Below the pieces are notes generated by a model. That model was not told the DNA's origin and ran no database searches. It saw only the letters and a program-made list of their open reading frames with translations. Positions 8,009-16,196 of a stretch of DNA of 27,587 nt are shown piece by piece. Numbering within the stretch: the first letter of the stretch is position 1; each line of letters starts with the position of its first letter. The DNA comes from a virus. The stretch covers positions 1-27,587 of the IMG/VR virus record IMGVR_UViG_3300006921_000110, one strand, 5' to 3'. A program made the position numbers and the translations under genes.

Positions 8009-10186
8009 TTAGTCTCTTGTAGGAACGTTACCAGTACGTAGCATTAAAGCTTCTAAACGACGAGCAAGATACTCATGACCTGCGAGAGATGGGTGAGTAT
8101 TATCATTACTTGTATATACAGCCTTATTGTTTGCTGTAACAACTCCGTTAATATCAATAAAGTCAGCACCAAGGGCTGTTGCACGACCTTGAATATAACC
8201 TGATACTGTTGTTAAGTTAGTCTCAACACCAACCGGTGTCCATGGACTTGCAAGCATAATCTTTGCTGAAGTAAAGGTACCTGTAACAGAAGTATGCCAA
8301 GCATTAATACCAGCCTCAATGTTTGTCTGGTTAGGAGATGATTTATCATTATAACCTAAGCAGGTTAAGATAACATCTGGGTCACGGGTAAGTAGAACAT
8401 GGCTTGCAGATCTTGTACTTGGAGAGCTACTACCTGTACTTGACCATCCTGAAGAGTTAAGAGCATCGGAGTGAAGATCCATGTCAAGATACTCAGCAAG
8501 CTTCTCCGCAAAGCTAAGACCATATGTAGTATTGAATGCTGTACCGTAAGAGTCAGTCATGACTAAAAGTAGAGGGCGTTCCTTTCTTCTTTCATAAGGC
8601 CATACCTGATATTCATTAACAGCTGTATTGGTATAAACACCACCGAAGCCATAACTCTTACCACGAAGTTCATACTTACGAACCTTAGCTTCTGAATGGC
8701 TAAGCTTTAGGAGTCTGTTCTGATAACCAGCTACAGCATACTCATGAACAGGCTCGTCATCAATAAACACTTGGAGTGAGGACTGTGATCGTTCAATCTT
8801 AATTTCAATTTCAGCAGCATCAGAATAGAAGGCAACAGAAAGCTCATCAGTTGAAGCCGTTGATGGCTTATAGTAGTTACCTTGAACAGAACCAGCTACT
8901 GGTCCATATGTAACATCATTAACACTAAAGAATAATACCGAGCTACCGAAAGTAGAGTTAGTACCTGCAACATCAGCAACAGTAACATTATCATCTGATA
9001 CCTTAACAGTACCATTGCTTTGATATACAACACCACTAAGACCTGGATCAGTCTCAGGTAGATCTTTAACATACAATCTCTCAGCATGAAGCATATTAGC
9101 ACTAACAGAAGTAATATTAGTACCGCCAGCAATAACACTGCAGTGATGTTTTACACAGTTGGTAACACCAGCAATTACAGCACCATCACTAGCGTTAACA
9201 GTATTTGATTCACCGGCGAGGAGACCACTTCTATTAGCACAGAAGGCTATAGTATTATCCCCACCACCAACAAGAGCAGAGTTCTCTGCATTACTCAGTG
9301 AGTGACCGTCACCCACACCACCAAATACAACATTACCAATAATACGTGTTTCAGTATCGATACAAACTGTTGTCCCATCATCGGTAATACTTGCAAAGCT
9401 ACTACCACCTGTACCAAAAAGCTGATCAATGTTAACGCCAGCTGAAAGAATGTTACCATTAAAGCATTTGTTACCAACAATAGTTTGGTTACCTGATGTA
9501 CGAACAACAGTAGAATCAACTTCAACTACAACACCTGCTGGATCACTTTCATCAATAGAAATACCATCACCACCACTATCAAAGCCTGTAATGCCACCAC
9601 CGCCGCCACCGCCAGTACCAAAGAGCTGATCAAGGTCGACACCAGCTGAAAGTATGTTACCTGTAAAGCATTTGTCACCACCAATAGTTTGGTTTCCAGA
9701 TGTACGAACCCATGTCGCACTATTGGCTGCTACTGTTGTTGTTGTACCATTCCATGCCGACTCACAAACAGCATCAAGTGCGATTGAAATGCTACCAGTA
9801 GAACCTCCTCCAGTAATACCAGAACCGGCAGTAACTCCTGTTATATCTCCTATACAGGTAAGACCTGCGCAACCTGATTGATCCCAGTTACTACTAAGAC
9901 CTTCTACTGTTGAATAAGTACTTTCCCAATTACCACTAAATGCTTCCACGGTTGTTGCTGTATCATTCCATGCAGCAAAGCAGTTGTTATCTATTTCAAT
10001 ATTAACACTGCAACAACTACCTCCCCCGGCAAGGCCGCAGCCAGCTGTAATACTCGTGATGGTACCATCAGAGCCGAGCTCAGATGCCTTTACAAATTTA
10101 GTACAGCTATTCTGCACAATTGGAATAAGCTCGTCACCATTAATGCTACAAGCTTCCGAAAGTTCACTGATTTTAATACCTGCCAT
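8009..10186 (-). CDS. Tail fibre or adhesin with C-terminal SGNH/GDSL hydrolase domain
   Basis: 725 residues. The N-terminus (MAGIKISELSEACSINGDELIPIVQ) is typical of phage fibre and tail-associated proteins. Repeats of the form GxGLxGGG...I-I-D and a twice-repeated block ending DQLFGTGG follow. A region near 290-390 resembles YadA-like head repeats (NSALVGGGDN, GLLAGESN, AVIAGVTN). A spacer leads to an SGNH hydrolase domain (about 535-715) with nucleophile S546 in MTDSYG, oxyanion G580, GYND with N613, and D695/H698 in DNTHPS. Such domains deacetylate surface polysaccharide, so host glycan de-esterification during adsorption is inferred. The N-terminal 400 residues hold about 16 Cys, unusual for a fibre. 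A late-type box fixes the start. Confidence 0.87.
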   Translation of the reverse strand: MAGIKISELSEACSINGDELIPIVQNSCTKFVKASELGSDGTITSITAGCGLAGGGSCCSVNIEIDNNCFAAWNDTATTVEAFSGNWESTYSTVEGLSSNWDQSGCAGLTCIGDITGVTAGSGITGGGSTGSISIALDAVCESAWNGTTTTVAANSATWVRTSGNQTIGGDKCFTGNILSAGVDLDQLFGTGGGGGGGITGFDSGGDGISIDESDPAGVVVEVDSTVVRTSGNQTIVGNKCFNGNILSAGVNIDQLFGTGGSSFASITDDGTTVCIDTETRIIGNVVFGGVGDGHSLSNAENSALVGGGDNTIAFCANRSGLLAGESNTVNASDGAVIAGVTNCVKHHCSVIAGGTNITSVSANMLHAERLYVKDLPETDPGLSGVVYQSNGTVKVSDDNVTVADVAGTNSTFGSSVLFFSVNDVTYGPVAGSVQGNYYKPSTASTDELSVAFYSDAAEIEIKIERSQSSLQVFIDDEPVHEYAVAGYQNRLLKLSHSEAKVRKYELRGKSYGFGGVYTNTAVNEYQVWPYERRKERPLLLVMTDSYGTAFNTTYGLSFAEKLAEYLDMDLHSDALNSSGWSSTGSSSPSTRSASHVLLTRDPDVILTCLGYNDKSSPNQTNIEAGINAWHTSVTGTFTSAKIMLASPWTPVGVETNLTTVSGYIQGRATALGADFIDINGVVTANNKAVYTSNDNTHPSLAGHEYLARRLEALMLRTGNVPTRD
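9411..9505. repeat. Direct repeat copy A in the adhesin gene
   Basis: A 95-bp block about 90 percent alike to 9615-9709 by eye. It encodes VRTSGNQTI-G-KCF-GNILSAGV--DQLFGTG. An internal duplication of a fibre segment. Confidence 0.8.
9615..9709. repeat. Direct repeat copy B in the adhesin gene
   Basis: Partner of the block at 9411-9505. A poly-Gly stretch (seven Gly) follows it in the protein. Confidence 0.8.
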
Positions 10187-10190
10187 ACAT

Positions 10191-10198
10191 TTATTTAA
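10191..10198 (-). promoter_or_regulatory. T4-late-like promoter box of adhesin gene
   Basis: TTAAATAA on the minus strand, then ATGT and the ATG at 10186: the four-base spacing again. It lies back to back with an early-type module facing right (10221). Confidence 0.6.
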
Positions 10199-10220
10199 TC
10201 AGAAAGCAGTTGATTATTGC

Positions 10221-10240
10221 AAGGAACAATGCTATAATTG
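10221..10240 (+). promoter_or_regulatory. Early-type promoter module before the nuclease gene
   Basis: AAGGAACAA-TGC-TATAAT, an extended -10 box, with the ATG 10 bases after TATAAT. It is the leftmost and most divergent copy of the module repeated through the right part of the window. Confidence 0.65.
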
Positions 10241-10248
10241 TGATAATA

Positions 10249-10947
10249 ATGAAAGCTCCAATTACATTCGACGAACCGTCGCATACTTATACTCATAATG
10301 AAACAGGTGAGAAGTATACATCTGTAACAACCCTACTTGGTAAGTATAAGAAGCCATTCGACTCTGATGCGACATCATTGCGAGTAGCTCAACGTGAGGG
10401 GGTCTCACAAGAGGTTGTATTGGAGATGTGGGAGAAAGAGAAGAACAGAGCATGTGATCGTGGTACAGAGATTCATAAGTTGCTTGAGGATTATATCTCA
10501 TTCGGTGAAGAGGCTCCTGATTGGGGCTGGTTGTTTAAGAGCTATGATAAGTGTGCAGGCTATAATGTAGATAAGTACAAGAAGGTTCTTTGTGAGGAGC
10601 TTGTATGGAGTGAAGAGTTTAAGATCTCTGGCTTAGCTGATCTATTCTACATTCACTCTGATAATACATTCACCATTGGAGACTTCAAGACCAATAAGCG
10701 TTATAGGTTCAGTTCAATGTATAAAGATTGGATGCTTGAGCCTCTTGAGCACCTTCCTGTATGTGAACACTCTACTTATGGTATGCAGCTATCCATTTAT
10801 GCTTACTTATATGAGCAGATGACTGGTATGAAATGTCGTCAGTTGGTTATTTATTACCTTAATAAAGATCGATTTGTAGCTCACCACCCCAACTATATGA
10901 AGGCAGAGGTAAAGGAGCTATTCAAACATTTTTATTATAACAAATAA
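10249..10947 (+). CDS. PD-(D/E)XK nuclease, RecB/Cas4-like
   Basis: 232 residues. RecB-family motifs are in order: RGTEIHKLLE (H76, E80), GLADLFYI (D131), IGDFKT (D145, K147) and QLSIY (Q180, Y184). These form the metal-binding site of PD-(D/E)XK exonucleases. In phages such enzymes act in DNA recombination, repair or host DNA degradation. I see no Cys cluster, so a Cas4-type iron-sulfur centre is not supported. An in-frame TTG at 10210 exists but lies upstream of the TATAAT box, so the ATG at 10249 is chosen. It is the first gene of the long plus-strand series. Confidence 0.82.
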   Translation: MKAPITFDEPSHTYTHNETGEKYTSVTTLLGKYKKPFDSDATSLRVAQREGVSQEVVLEMWEKEKNRACDRGTEIHKLLEDYISFGEEAPDWGWLFKSYDKCAGYNVDKYKKVLCEELVWSEEFKISGLADLFYIHSDNTFTIGDFKTNKRYRFSSMYKDWMLEPLEHLPVCEHSTYGMQLSIYAYLYEQMTGMKCRQLVIYYLNKDRFVAHHPNYMKAEVKELFKHFYYNK

Positions 10948-10996
10948 GTCTTGAATACTCTCACCCATTAACTAAGTAATAACACCTACTAACCCC

Positions 10997-11197
10997 ATGA
11001 AAAAGAGTACCCTAATTAATAAGTTTGAAACAAAACTAGACAATGCAATGGAAGCTTTATATGATGCACGTGATATCATAGAAGAGACCGGTGAGATTGA
11101 TACTGATGATCTCAACGTAATTATTGAAAGCATTGAAGAGCAAGTCGCTGAAGCATCTGAAAAGGTTGTTGAGGCTATTGAAGATATCGAAGAGTAA
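10997..11197 (+). CDS. Small acidic helical protein, unknown
   Basis: 66 residues, no recognised family. It is almost wholly helix-forming, with a regular hydrophobic spacing over IIESIEEQVAEASEKVVEAIEDIEE that suggests a coiled coil. The N-terminus is basic (MKKSTLINK) and the rest strongly acidic. No clear module or late box precedes the ATG; the upstream 49 bases are AC-rich. Confidence 0.6.
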   Translation: MKKSTLINKFETKLDNAMEALYDARDIIEETGEIDTDDLNVIIESIEEQVAEASEKVVEAIEDIEE

Positions 11198-11210
11198 TAT
11201 ACAATCAGGT

Positions 11211-12062
11211 ATGAAGTCAAAAGTACTTATCCTAGGTAAGGGTTATGTAGGTAGCTATGTCTACGCTAACATGGCACTTAACCCAGCTATTGAAGTAGAA
11301 GCTCTATCTAAAGCTGAAGTAGACTATACTGATGAGTACAACCTTCGCTCTATCTTAAGAGAGAATAAATACGATTACCTTATCAATGCACAAGGCTTTA
11401 CTGGTCGACCGAATGTAGATCAAGCCGAAGTAGAAAAAGAAGCTTGCTGGAAGTACAATGTTAAAGTACCTCTGATGATCAATACTCTCTGTAGAGAGCT
11501 TCATGTACAACCTATTCATATTACATCTGGTTGTATCTTTACTGGTTATGATAAAGCATGGAGTGAGATTGATGAACCTAACTTCGGAGTATTCAATCCC
11601 GATTCATCTTTCTATTCTACAAGTAAGCATGCATTTGAGTCTTTAAGTGATAATGGTATCACTATTCGTATTCGTATGCCCTTCTGTGACATTCTTCACG
11701 ATAGGTCTTACCTTACTAAGATTCATAAGTATGATAATCTTATTGCTGCTGTCAACTCTAAGACTTATATTCCTGAGCTTGTAGACTTTATTGAGTGTAT
11801 TGTTGAAGAAGGTCGTGTAGGTCATGATGTTGTTCACTTTACTAATCCTGAGCCTCTTGATACCGGAGGTGTGATTGATATTATGAGAGGCTTTGAGCTC
11901 GAGAACCTTAACTGGAATTGGGTTGATATTGAAGAGCTTGACCTTGCAGCTGGTAGATCTAATTGTATTCTAGATACTACAAAGGTTAAAGAAGAGTATG
12001 GCTACACACTCTCTACTGAAGCAGAAGCTCTTAAAAAGGCTCTTGCTGCCATTACTGCTTGA
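11211..12062 (+). CDS. NAD(P)-dependent sugar reductase/epimerase, RmlD-like extended SDR
   Basis: 283 residues. The Rossmann motif GKGYVG (9-14) begins the protein, a D-Y-T-D segment follows as in dTDP-4-dehydrorhamnose reductases, then catalytic S106 (ITSGCIF) and YSTSK (Y135, K139). RmlD-type enzymes reduce 4-keto sugars; substrate specificity cannot be read here. The frame is open upstream to 11124, but that would lie inside the previous gene. The ATG at 11211 has AGGT directly before it as in the module, with a weak TATACAAT. A 4,6-dehydratase-like gene 2 kb downstream could supply its substrate. Confidence 0.75.
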   Translation: MKSKVLILGKGYVGSYVYANMALNPAIEVEALSKAEVDYTDEYNLRSILRENKYDYLINAQGFTGRPNVDQAEVEKEACWKYNVKVPLMINTLCRELHVQPIHITSGCIFTGYDKAWSEIDEPNFGVFNPDSSFYSTSKHAFESLSDNGITIRIRMPFCDILHDRSYLTKIHKYDNLIAAVNSKTYIPELVDFIECIVEEGRVGHDVVHFTNPEPLDTGGVIDIMRGFELENLNWNWVDIEELDLAAGRSNCILDTTKVKEEYGYTLSTEAEALKKALAAITA

Positions 12063-12070
12063 TTAAATAA
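12063..12070 (+). promoter_or_regulatory. T4-late-like promoter box of hub-like gene
   Basis: TTAAATAA, six bases before the ATG at 12077, overlapping the previous TGA stop region. It is the only late box among the sugar genes and marks a virion gene there. Confidence 0.6.
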
Positions 12071-12076
12071 GTATGT

Positions 12077-13555
12077 ATGAGCTTAACAACATTTGAAAAT
12101 CATAATCTTGACTTCAAGGTATCCTTGATCAAGATGAAGCGTAAGCTGGATGGTGAGCGTGTTGTAGATGTTATTGAGGATACTATTGATCTCAATAATG
12201 GCTCTGTATTAGACTTAGAGTTCACGGAGAGCTCTCTCACAATGGGCATTAAAGGTGCTATTGCTATTACCAATGATAATAAGATTCTAGATCGCTTTAA
12301 CATCACTACAAATAGTCCTGATGACTTATATGTAGCATTTGAGATTAATGATCTTGAATTGGCAGAAGTTGACTTCCCTGATGAAAATAAAGTTCTTACT
12401 GCAATATGTTTGATCTCTGGCACAACAGCTGTAACTAAAGGACCTGTAAAGAATGCAGTTGTATTTAGCTTTGAAGAGGCCTTTGTTGCTGCTACTAAAT
12501 TAACACAGTGTCAATACTATGACGGTAAAGGTGCTGATATTGGCTTAGGTGAGATTCTTAATAATACTAATGCCCTTGAATTGGCAGACCTTTTTAATAA
12601 TCAAGTTTATAAGCTGAAGTCAGAGGAGACAATTATATCGCCTAATTCAACTCAACCTGCTACTCGACATAATATCAAGATTCAAGATAAGCATAATGTA
12701 TCGGTTTATGATGCTTTACAAAAGATGGTGAAGGAGTCAGGTGCTTTTGGTCAGGTTAGTTTTGTAAATGGAGTGGGTAAGACACCTTACTTCCGTTTTG
12801 TTAACGATATCACCGGAGCTGGTGAGGTTAAGAGATTGCTCAAGTACGATGCCTTTCTGTCTGATAGACATGTAGAGTTTGCTACTACTGTTAAAGCGGG
12901 TGGGACTACAGGAGACTATGCTGATGTTTATACAGAGAAATTTTTATTAGGCCCATTTGCTGATGCCAATCCTAATGATCCTAATGCCTCAATCCACAAT
13001 AGAATTGAAGATTACAACATTACAAGAGCTGATATAGCTGCTCTTAGACAAAAAGTATGGGGTGATTATAATGTTAATAACTCTCGACCTGTAGTTGATC
13101 CAGGTTTCGTTGCAATCATTCACAAGTCTTTCTTTGATCTGCAGATGGAGTTCATTGAAAGAGAGCTTGGATCAGACGAATTAGAATGTCATTTGCCTCT
13201 CTTACCTGGTGCTGAGCTTAGAGACTTCCACTTCGATGCTAATACTCTCTCTACAGACATTGACGCTCAATCATCTATCGAACAAGTTAATCAGAGAATA
13301 TCTAATACAGTAATGAAGAGCTTCTTAACTCTTAATGAATCAATTACCTTTAATGTTAAAGGGGCTGTATACAGGCAGCCTAATAAATTTATTTGGGTTG
13401 AAGATGGTGTAGATAGAGAAGACTATAAGAAGCTTTGGTATGTAAATAGCGTCAGCCATAAGTTCAAAGATGGTAAGTATAGAACTCAGATCGTTGCTAC
13501 TAAGATCTTTGGTGATACCTCATTAAAAGCTCTTATTGCGAACTCTATCAGTTGA
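12077..13555 (+). CDS. Probable virion protein, baseplate-hub (gp27/gpD)-like
   Basis: 492 residues. The N-terminal part looks beta-rich (SLTMGIKGAIAITNDN), and the C-terminus (KLWYVNSVSHKFKDGKYRT, then TKIFGD) has the W-V--V-H-F-GKY pattern seen at the end of many phage hub or late-control proteins. T4 gp27 has 391 residues. The late-type promoter supports a structural role. It stands alone between nucleotide-sugar genes, far from the tail cluster, as in phages with scattered tail genes. The hub assignment is an inference from pattern; 'late structural protein' is the safer reading. Confidence 0.5.
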   Translation: MSLTTFENHNLDFKVSLIKMKRKLDGERVVDVIEDTIDLNNGSVLDLEFTESSLTMGIKGAIAITNDNKILDRFNITTNSPDDLYVAFEINDLELAEVDFPDENKVLTAICLISGTTAVTKGPVKNAVVFSFEEAFVAATKLTQCQYYDGKGADIGLGEILNNTNALELADLFNNQVYKLKSEETIISPNSTQPATRHNIKIQDKHNVSVYDALQKMVKESGAFGQVSFVNGVGKTPYFRFVNDITGAGEVKRLLKYDAFLSDRHVEFATTVKAGGTTGDYADVYTEKFLLGPFADANPNDPNASIHNRIEDYNITRADIAALRQKVWGDYNVNNSRPVVDPGFVAIIHKSFFDLQMEFIERELGSDELECHLPLLPGAELRDFHFDANTLSTDIDAQSSIEQVNQRISNTVMKSFLTLNESITFNVKGAVYRQPNKFIWVEDGVDREDYKKLWYVNSVSHKFKDGKYRTQIVATKIFGDTSLKALIANSIS

Positions 13556-13586
13556 TTTTTACACAATCATACATTAATATAGATGT

Positions 13587-14162
13587 ATGCGATACGATCC
13601 TTTAGTTGACTCTCATAAGAGTAATGTGTATAAGAAGATTAAGTCTGTTAATTTTGGTAAGGATATAGTTGCATTCACTGCTGGTAACTTTGATATTATT
13701 CATCCCGGCTATACAGCTACCTTCGAAGAAGCAAAGAGACATTGCGATAAGTTCATTGTCTTCTTGCATGGTGATCCATCAGCTACTCGTAATACAAAGT
13801 ACAAGCCTGTAGTACCTTACTACGATCGTTATAAGATGCTCATGTCTATCAAGTACATCGATGAGGTCTATATGTATCAGACAGAAGAAGAGCTCTTAGA
13901 GCTTATGAAGACCTTTAAGCTTGATGTTCGTATTCTTGGAGAAGATTATCTTGGTAAGTCCTTTACAGGTGATAACTTAGAGCATGAGGTAATCTACACT
14001 ACAAGATCACATGAGTGGAGCACCACACGCTTTAAAAATAGGATTACTGCAATGACTATGATCCAGAATGAGAAGCTTCGTAAGAAGATGTATGAGGTAC
14101 TTGACAACGAAGCTGCTTGTGAAGATATTCTCGATGGAGACTTTACAAAATTAGAAAGATGA
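13587..14162 (+). CDS. Cytidylyltransferase-like nucleotidyltransferase
   Basis: 191 residues. GNFDIIHPGY (33-42) is the nucleotide-binding HxGH region and EWSTTRFK (143-150) is the second signature, as in glycerol-3-phosphate or heptose cytidylyl/adenylyltransferases. The second His of HxGH is Tyr here (Y42). The enzyme would activate a phosphorylated sugar or polyol with CTP or ATP. The stop overlaps the next gene start (ATGA), so the dehydratase-like gene is coupled to it. A weak module remnant (TATAGATGT) precedes the ATG. Substrate unknown. Confidence 0.72.
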   Translation: MRYDPLVDSHKSNVYKKIKSVNFGKDIVAFTAGNFDIIHPGYTATFEEAKRHCDKFIVFLHGDPSATRNTKYKPVVPYYDRYKMLMSIKYIDEVYMYQTEEELLELMKTFKLDVRILGEDYLGKSFTGDNLEHEVIYTTRSHEWSTTRFKNRITAMTMIQNEKLRKKMYEVLDNEAACEDILDGDFTKLER

Positions 14163-15103
14163 AAGAAAAGAAAAACTATTTAGTAACTGGAGCTGCTGGC
14201 TTCATTGGCTCTCATGTTGTAGATGAGCTACTCAAGCGCGATGATGTACTTAGTATTTTCATCATCGATAAACTTGGTATGGGTTCAGATATAGAGCACG
14301 TTCATCACGATAAACGTATTCAGTTTATTCACGATGATATTGCTTATGATAGTGCTTATGAGTATCTTCCTAAGATCGACTACATCCTTAACCTTGCTGC
14401 TGAGTCTCATGTTGATAGATCTATTACCAATCCTCTAGCGTGCATTACTAGTAACGTAATGGGAACTGGAAAGATTCTCGAGCTCGCCCGGGTCGATCGA
14501 GCGAGACTGGTTCATATATCAACCGATGAAGTCTATGGACACCTTCAGTTAGATGAGCCAGCCTTCACTGAGGACACTAACCTTGCTCCACGTAGCCCTT
14601 ACTCTGCTACTAAGGCAGGTGCTGATCTATTAGTTCAGTCTTATATTACAACCTTTGGTATCGATGCATCCATTACTCGATGCTGCAACAACTACGGGCC
14701 AAGACAAGCTGATGAGAAGCTCATCCCTACTGTGATTGGAAAGCTGCTCAAAGATGAACCTATTCCTATCTATGGAAATGGTCAGAACATTCGCGAGTGG
14801 GTTCATGTTACGGATCATGCTAAAGCAATCCTCGAAGTACTTCATGAAGGTGAGAGTGGAACTGTTTATAATATTCCTGGAAGCCTTCACCTAACTAATC
14901 TTGAGATTGTTGATAAGATTATCGAGAAGGTTCTTGAGTACAAACCTGAGATCAATCCATCAATCGAGTTTGTAGAAGATAGAGCAGGTCATGACTTCAA
15001 ATATTCTGTCAGTACTAAACATTCATTAAGATCTGTTAAATATCAACGATCCTTTGATCTCACAGATACTGTAGAATATTACTTGAAAAAACTAGTTGAT
15101 TAG
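14159..15103 (+). CDS. dTDP-glucose 4,6-dehydratase-like (RmlB-like)
   Basis: 314 residues, slightly shorter than RmlB (about 355). It has GAAGFIGSH (11-19), the dehydratase triad STDEVYG (T122, D123, E124), YSATK (Y148, K152) and RCCNNYGPRQ. The TDE triad separates 4,6-dehydratases from simple epimerases. It would form a 4-keto-6-deoxy nucleotide sugar, and the RmlD-like gene nearby could reduce it. The ATG overlaps the previous stop by four bases. A short GC-rich patch at 14477-14505 within the gene stands out from the surrounding AT-rich sequence. Confidence 0.85.
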   Translation: MKEKKNYLVTGAAGFIGSHVVDELLKRDDVLSIFIIDKLGMGSDIEHVHHDKRIQFIHDDIAYDSAYEYLPKIDYILNLAAESHVDRSITNPLACITSNVMGTGKILELARVDRARLVHISTDEVYGHLQLDEPAFTEDTNLAPRSPYSATKAGADLLVQSYITTFGIDASITRCCNNYGPRQADEKLIPTVIGKLLKDEPIPIYGNGQNIREWVHVTDHAKAILEVLHEGESGTVYNIPGSLHLTNLEIVDKIIEKVLEYKPEINPSIEFVEDRAGHDFKYSVSTKHSLRSVKYQRSFDLTDTVEYYLKKLVD

Positions 15104-15129
15104 TGTCAAACAGCAGCCATAATATAGGT

Positions 15130-15318
15130 ATGAGTAAGAAGAGTTTCCCAAAGAAACCATTCAGGTTCGGTAAGTTTGTCGTAGAATATCGCGATGAGGC
15201 TAAGAGTCCTGTACACTTCCTCAAGGAAGAAATCAATACAGAAGAGGATGCTGACGCTGCTGTCGCTAAATTAGAAGCCGATGGTAAGCAGAAAGTTACC
15301 GTTAAGCAGGTTGGATAA
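15130..15318 (+). CDS. Small basic protein, unknown
   Basis: 62 residues: a Lys/Phe-rich N-terminus (MSKKSFPKKPFRFGKF) then an acidic helical part. The frame is open upstream to a GTG at 15103, but the ATG at 15130 follows AATATAGGT, a degenerate form of the module end, so I use it. No family recognised. Confidence 0.65.
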   Translation: MSKKSFPKKPFRFGKFVVEYRDEAKSPVHFLKEEINTEEDADAAVAKLEADGKQKVTVKQVG

Positions 15319-15339
15319 GGAACTCTGCTATAATTAGGT
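15317..15339 (+). promoter_or_regulatory. Early-type promoter module
   Basis: AAGGAACTC-TGC-TATAAT-TAGGT directly before ATG. It shares two bases with the preceding TAA stop. Confidence 0.75.
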
Positions 15340-15570
15340 ATGAAGAAAACGTACCAAGTTTATTGTACTGTTGGAGGTTCAAGTGAGGATGTTGCTCTAT
15401 TTGAGAGTACTGACTTTAATGAATGCGCTAAAGTCTGGGAAGAATATGAGCGCAATCCTATGAAGGCCAACTGCCCCACACGAGACTATCTTCGAAGCTG
15501 GGGTCCTGGTATTGATGGATTCTACATTTGTGAGGTGAAGCCGGGTGGAACGAGGGCATTTCTCACTTAA
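15340..15570 (+). CDS. Small protein, unknown
   Basis: 76 residues, no recognised family. It begins with a beta-strand-like MKKTYQVYCTV and has three Cys and several aromatic residues (YLRSWGPGIDGFYICEV). A single compact domain is likely. A promoter module lies on each side. Confidence 0.7.
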   Translation: MKKTYQVYCTVGGSSEDVALFESTDFNECAKVWEEYERNPMKANCPTRDYLRSWGPGIDGFYICEVKPGGTRAFLT

Positions 15571-15592
15571 AGGAACTCTGATATAATTAGGT
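15570..15592 (+). promoter_or_regulatory. Early-type promoter module
   Basis: AAGGAACTC-TGA-TATAAT-TAGGT before ATG: the consensus form with extended -10. It overlaps the previous TAA by one base. Confidence 0.78.
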
Positions 15593-15703
15593 ATGAACAT
15601 TAACAGAGATATGAAGTACGCATTCATCGTAGCGCTAGCAATCTGCGCATTTAACCTAGCTGGTGACATCACATACGCACTTTCTGAGTTGATTAACCTC
15701 TAA
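15593..15703 (+). CDS. 36-residue one-helix membrane peptide
   Basis: MNINRDMKYA then a hydrophobic helix (FIVALAICAFNLAG) and a short polar end. It is preceded by a perfect module and followed by the next one, which argues that this very short frame is a real gene. Such peptides could act on the host membrane; function unknown. Confidence 0.6.
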   Translation: MNINRDMKYAFIVALAICAFNLAGDITYALSELINL

Positions 15704-15725
15704 TGGAACTCAGCTACAATTAGTC
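15703..15725 (+). promoter_or_regulatory. Early-type promoter module, variant
   Basis: AATGGAACTC-AGC-TACAAT-TAGTC region before ATG. Spacing is kept although the box is TACAAT. Confidence 0.65.
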
Positions 15726-16196
15726 ATGGTAATACTAGAACCGTCACCTGGAATCAAAAAGTCTACCGGCATCGACTTCGATGTGTTAGGAGATGTTATA
15801 TCGATGATCTATATGAATACTCATCGCAAGCCGGTTGACTTTGTTTGTAAGATTCATAAGAGTAGAGATCCTGGAGTCAGTCAAGTAACTTACTCTGACG
15901 ATGCTAAGTCAGGTACTAAGTTCGATATGAAGCTCGATCAGACCTCTCGTCAGACTCGTAAGTTTGTATTCGGTTCTATATTGCATGAGCTTCGTCATTG
16001 TTGCCAGCTTAATATATGGAACTACTGGAGTGATGATGTATCTAAGTTCAAGACATACGAAGACTATTTTGACTCTAAGGAAGAGCGTGACGCTCGTAAG
16101 GCGGAGCAGATGACTGCTATTGTTATCAAGCTCTATGATAACGCTATGAAGGCTAAGGAATTGTATAAGGACTTCGGTCTAACTAAATTAGGATAA
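15726..16196 (+). CDS. Putative zinc metalloprotease (HExxH)
   Basis: 156 residues. ILHELRHCCQ carries HExxH (H87, E88, H91); a later Arg/Glu-rich helix (EERDARKAEQ, E127) could give the third ligand, as in gluzincin-type proteins. The N-terminal half has beta strands typical of small zincin-like phage proteins. There is no signal peptide, so it is intracellular. The target is unknown. The TAA stop overlaps the next ATG. Confidence 0.6.
   Translation: MVILEPSPGIKKSTGIDFDVLGDVISMIYMNTHRKPVDFVCKIHKSRDPGVSQVTYSDDAKSGTKFDMKLDQTSRQTRKFVFGSILHELRHCCQLNIWNYWSDDVSKFKTYEDYFDSKEERDARKAEQMTAIVIKLYDNAMKAKELYKDFGLTKLG

Noticed and set aside
10210-10248. TTG start for the nuclease at 10210
   Set aside because: It lies upstream of the TATAAT box, and the added residues (translated promoter sequence) do not belong to the family.
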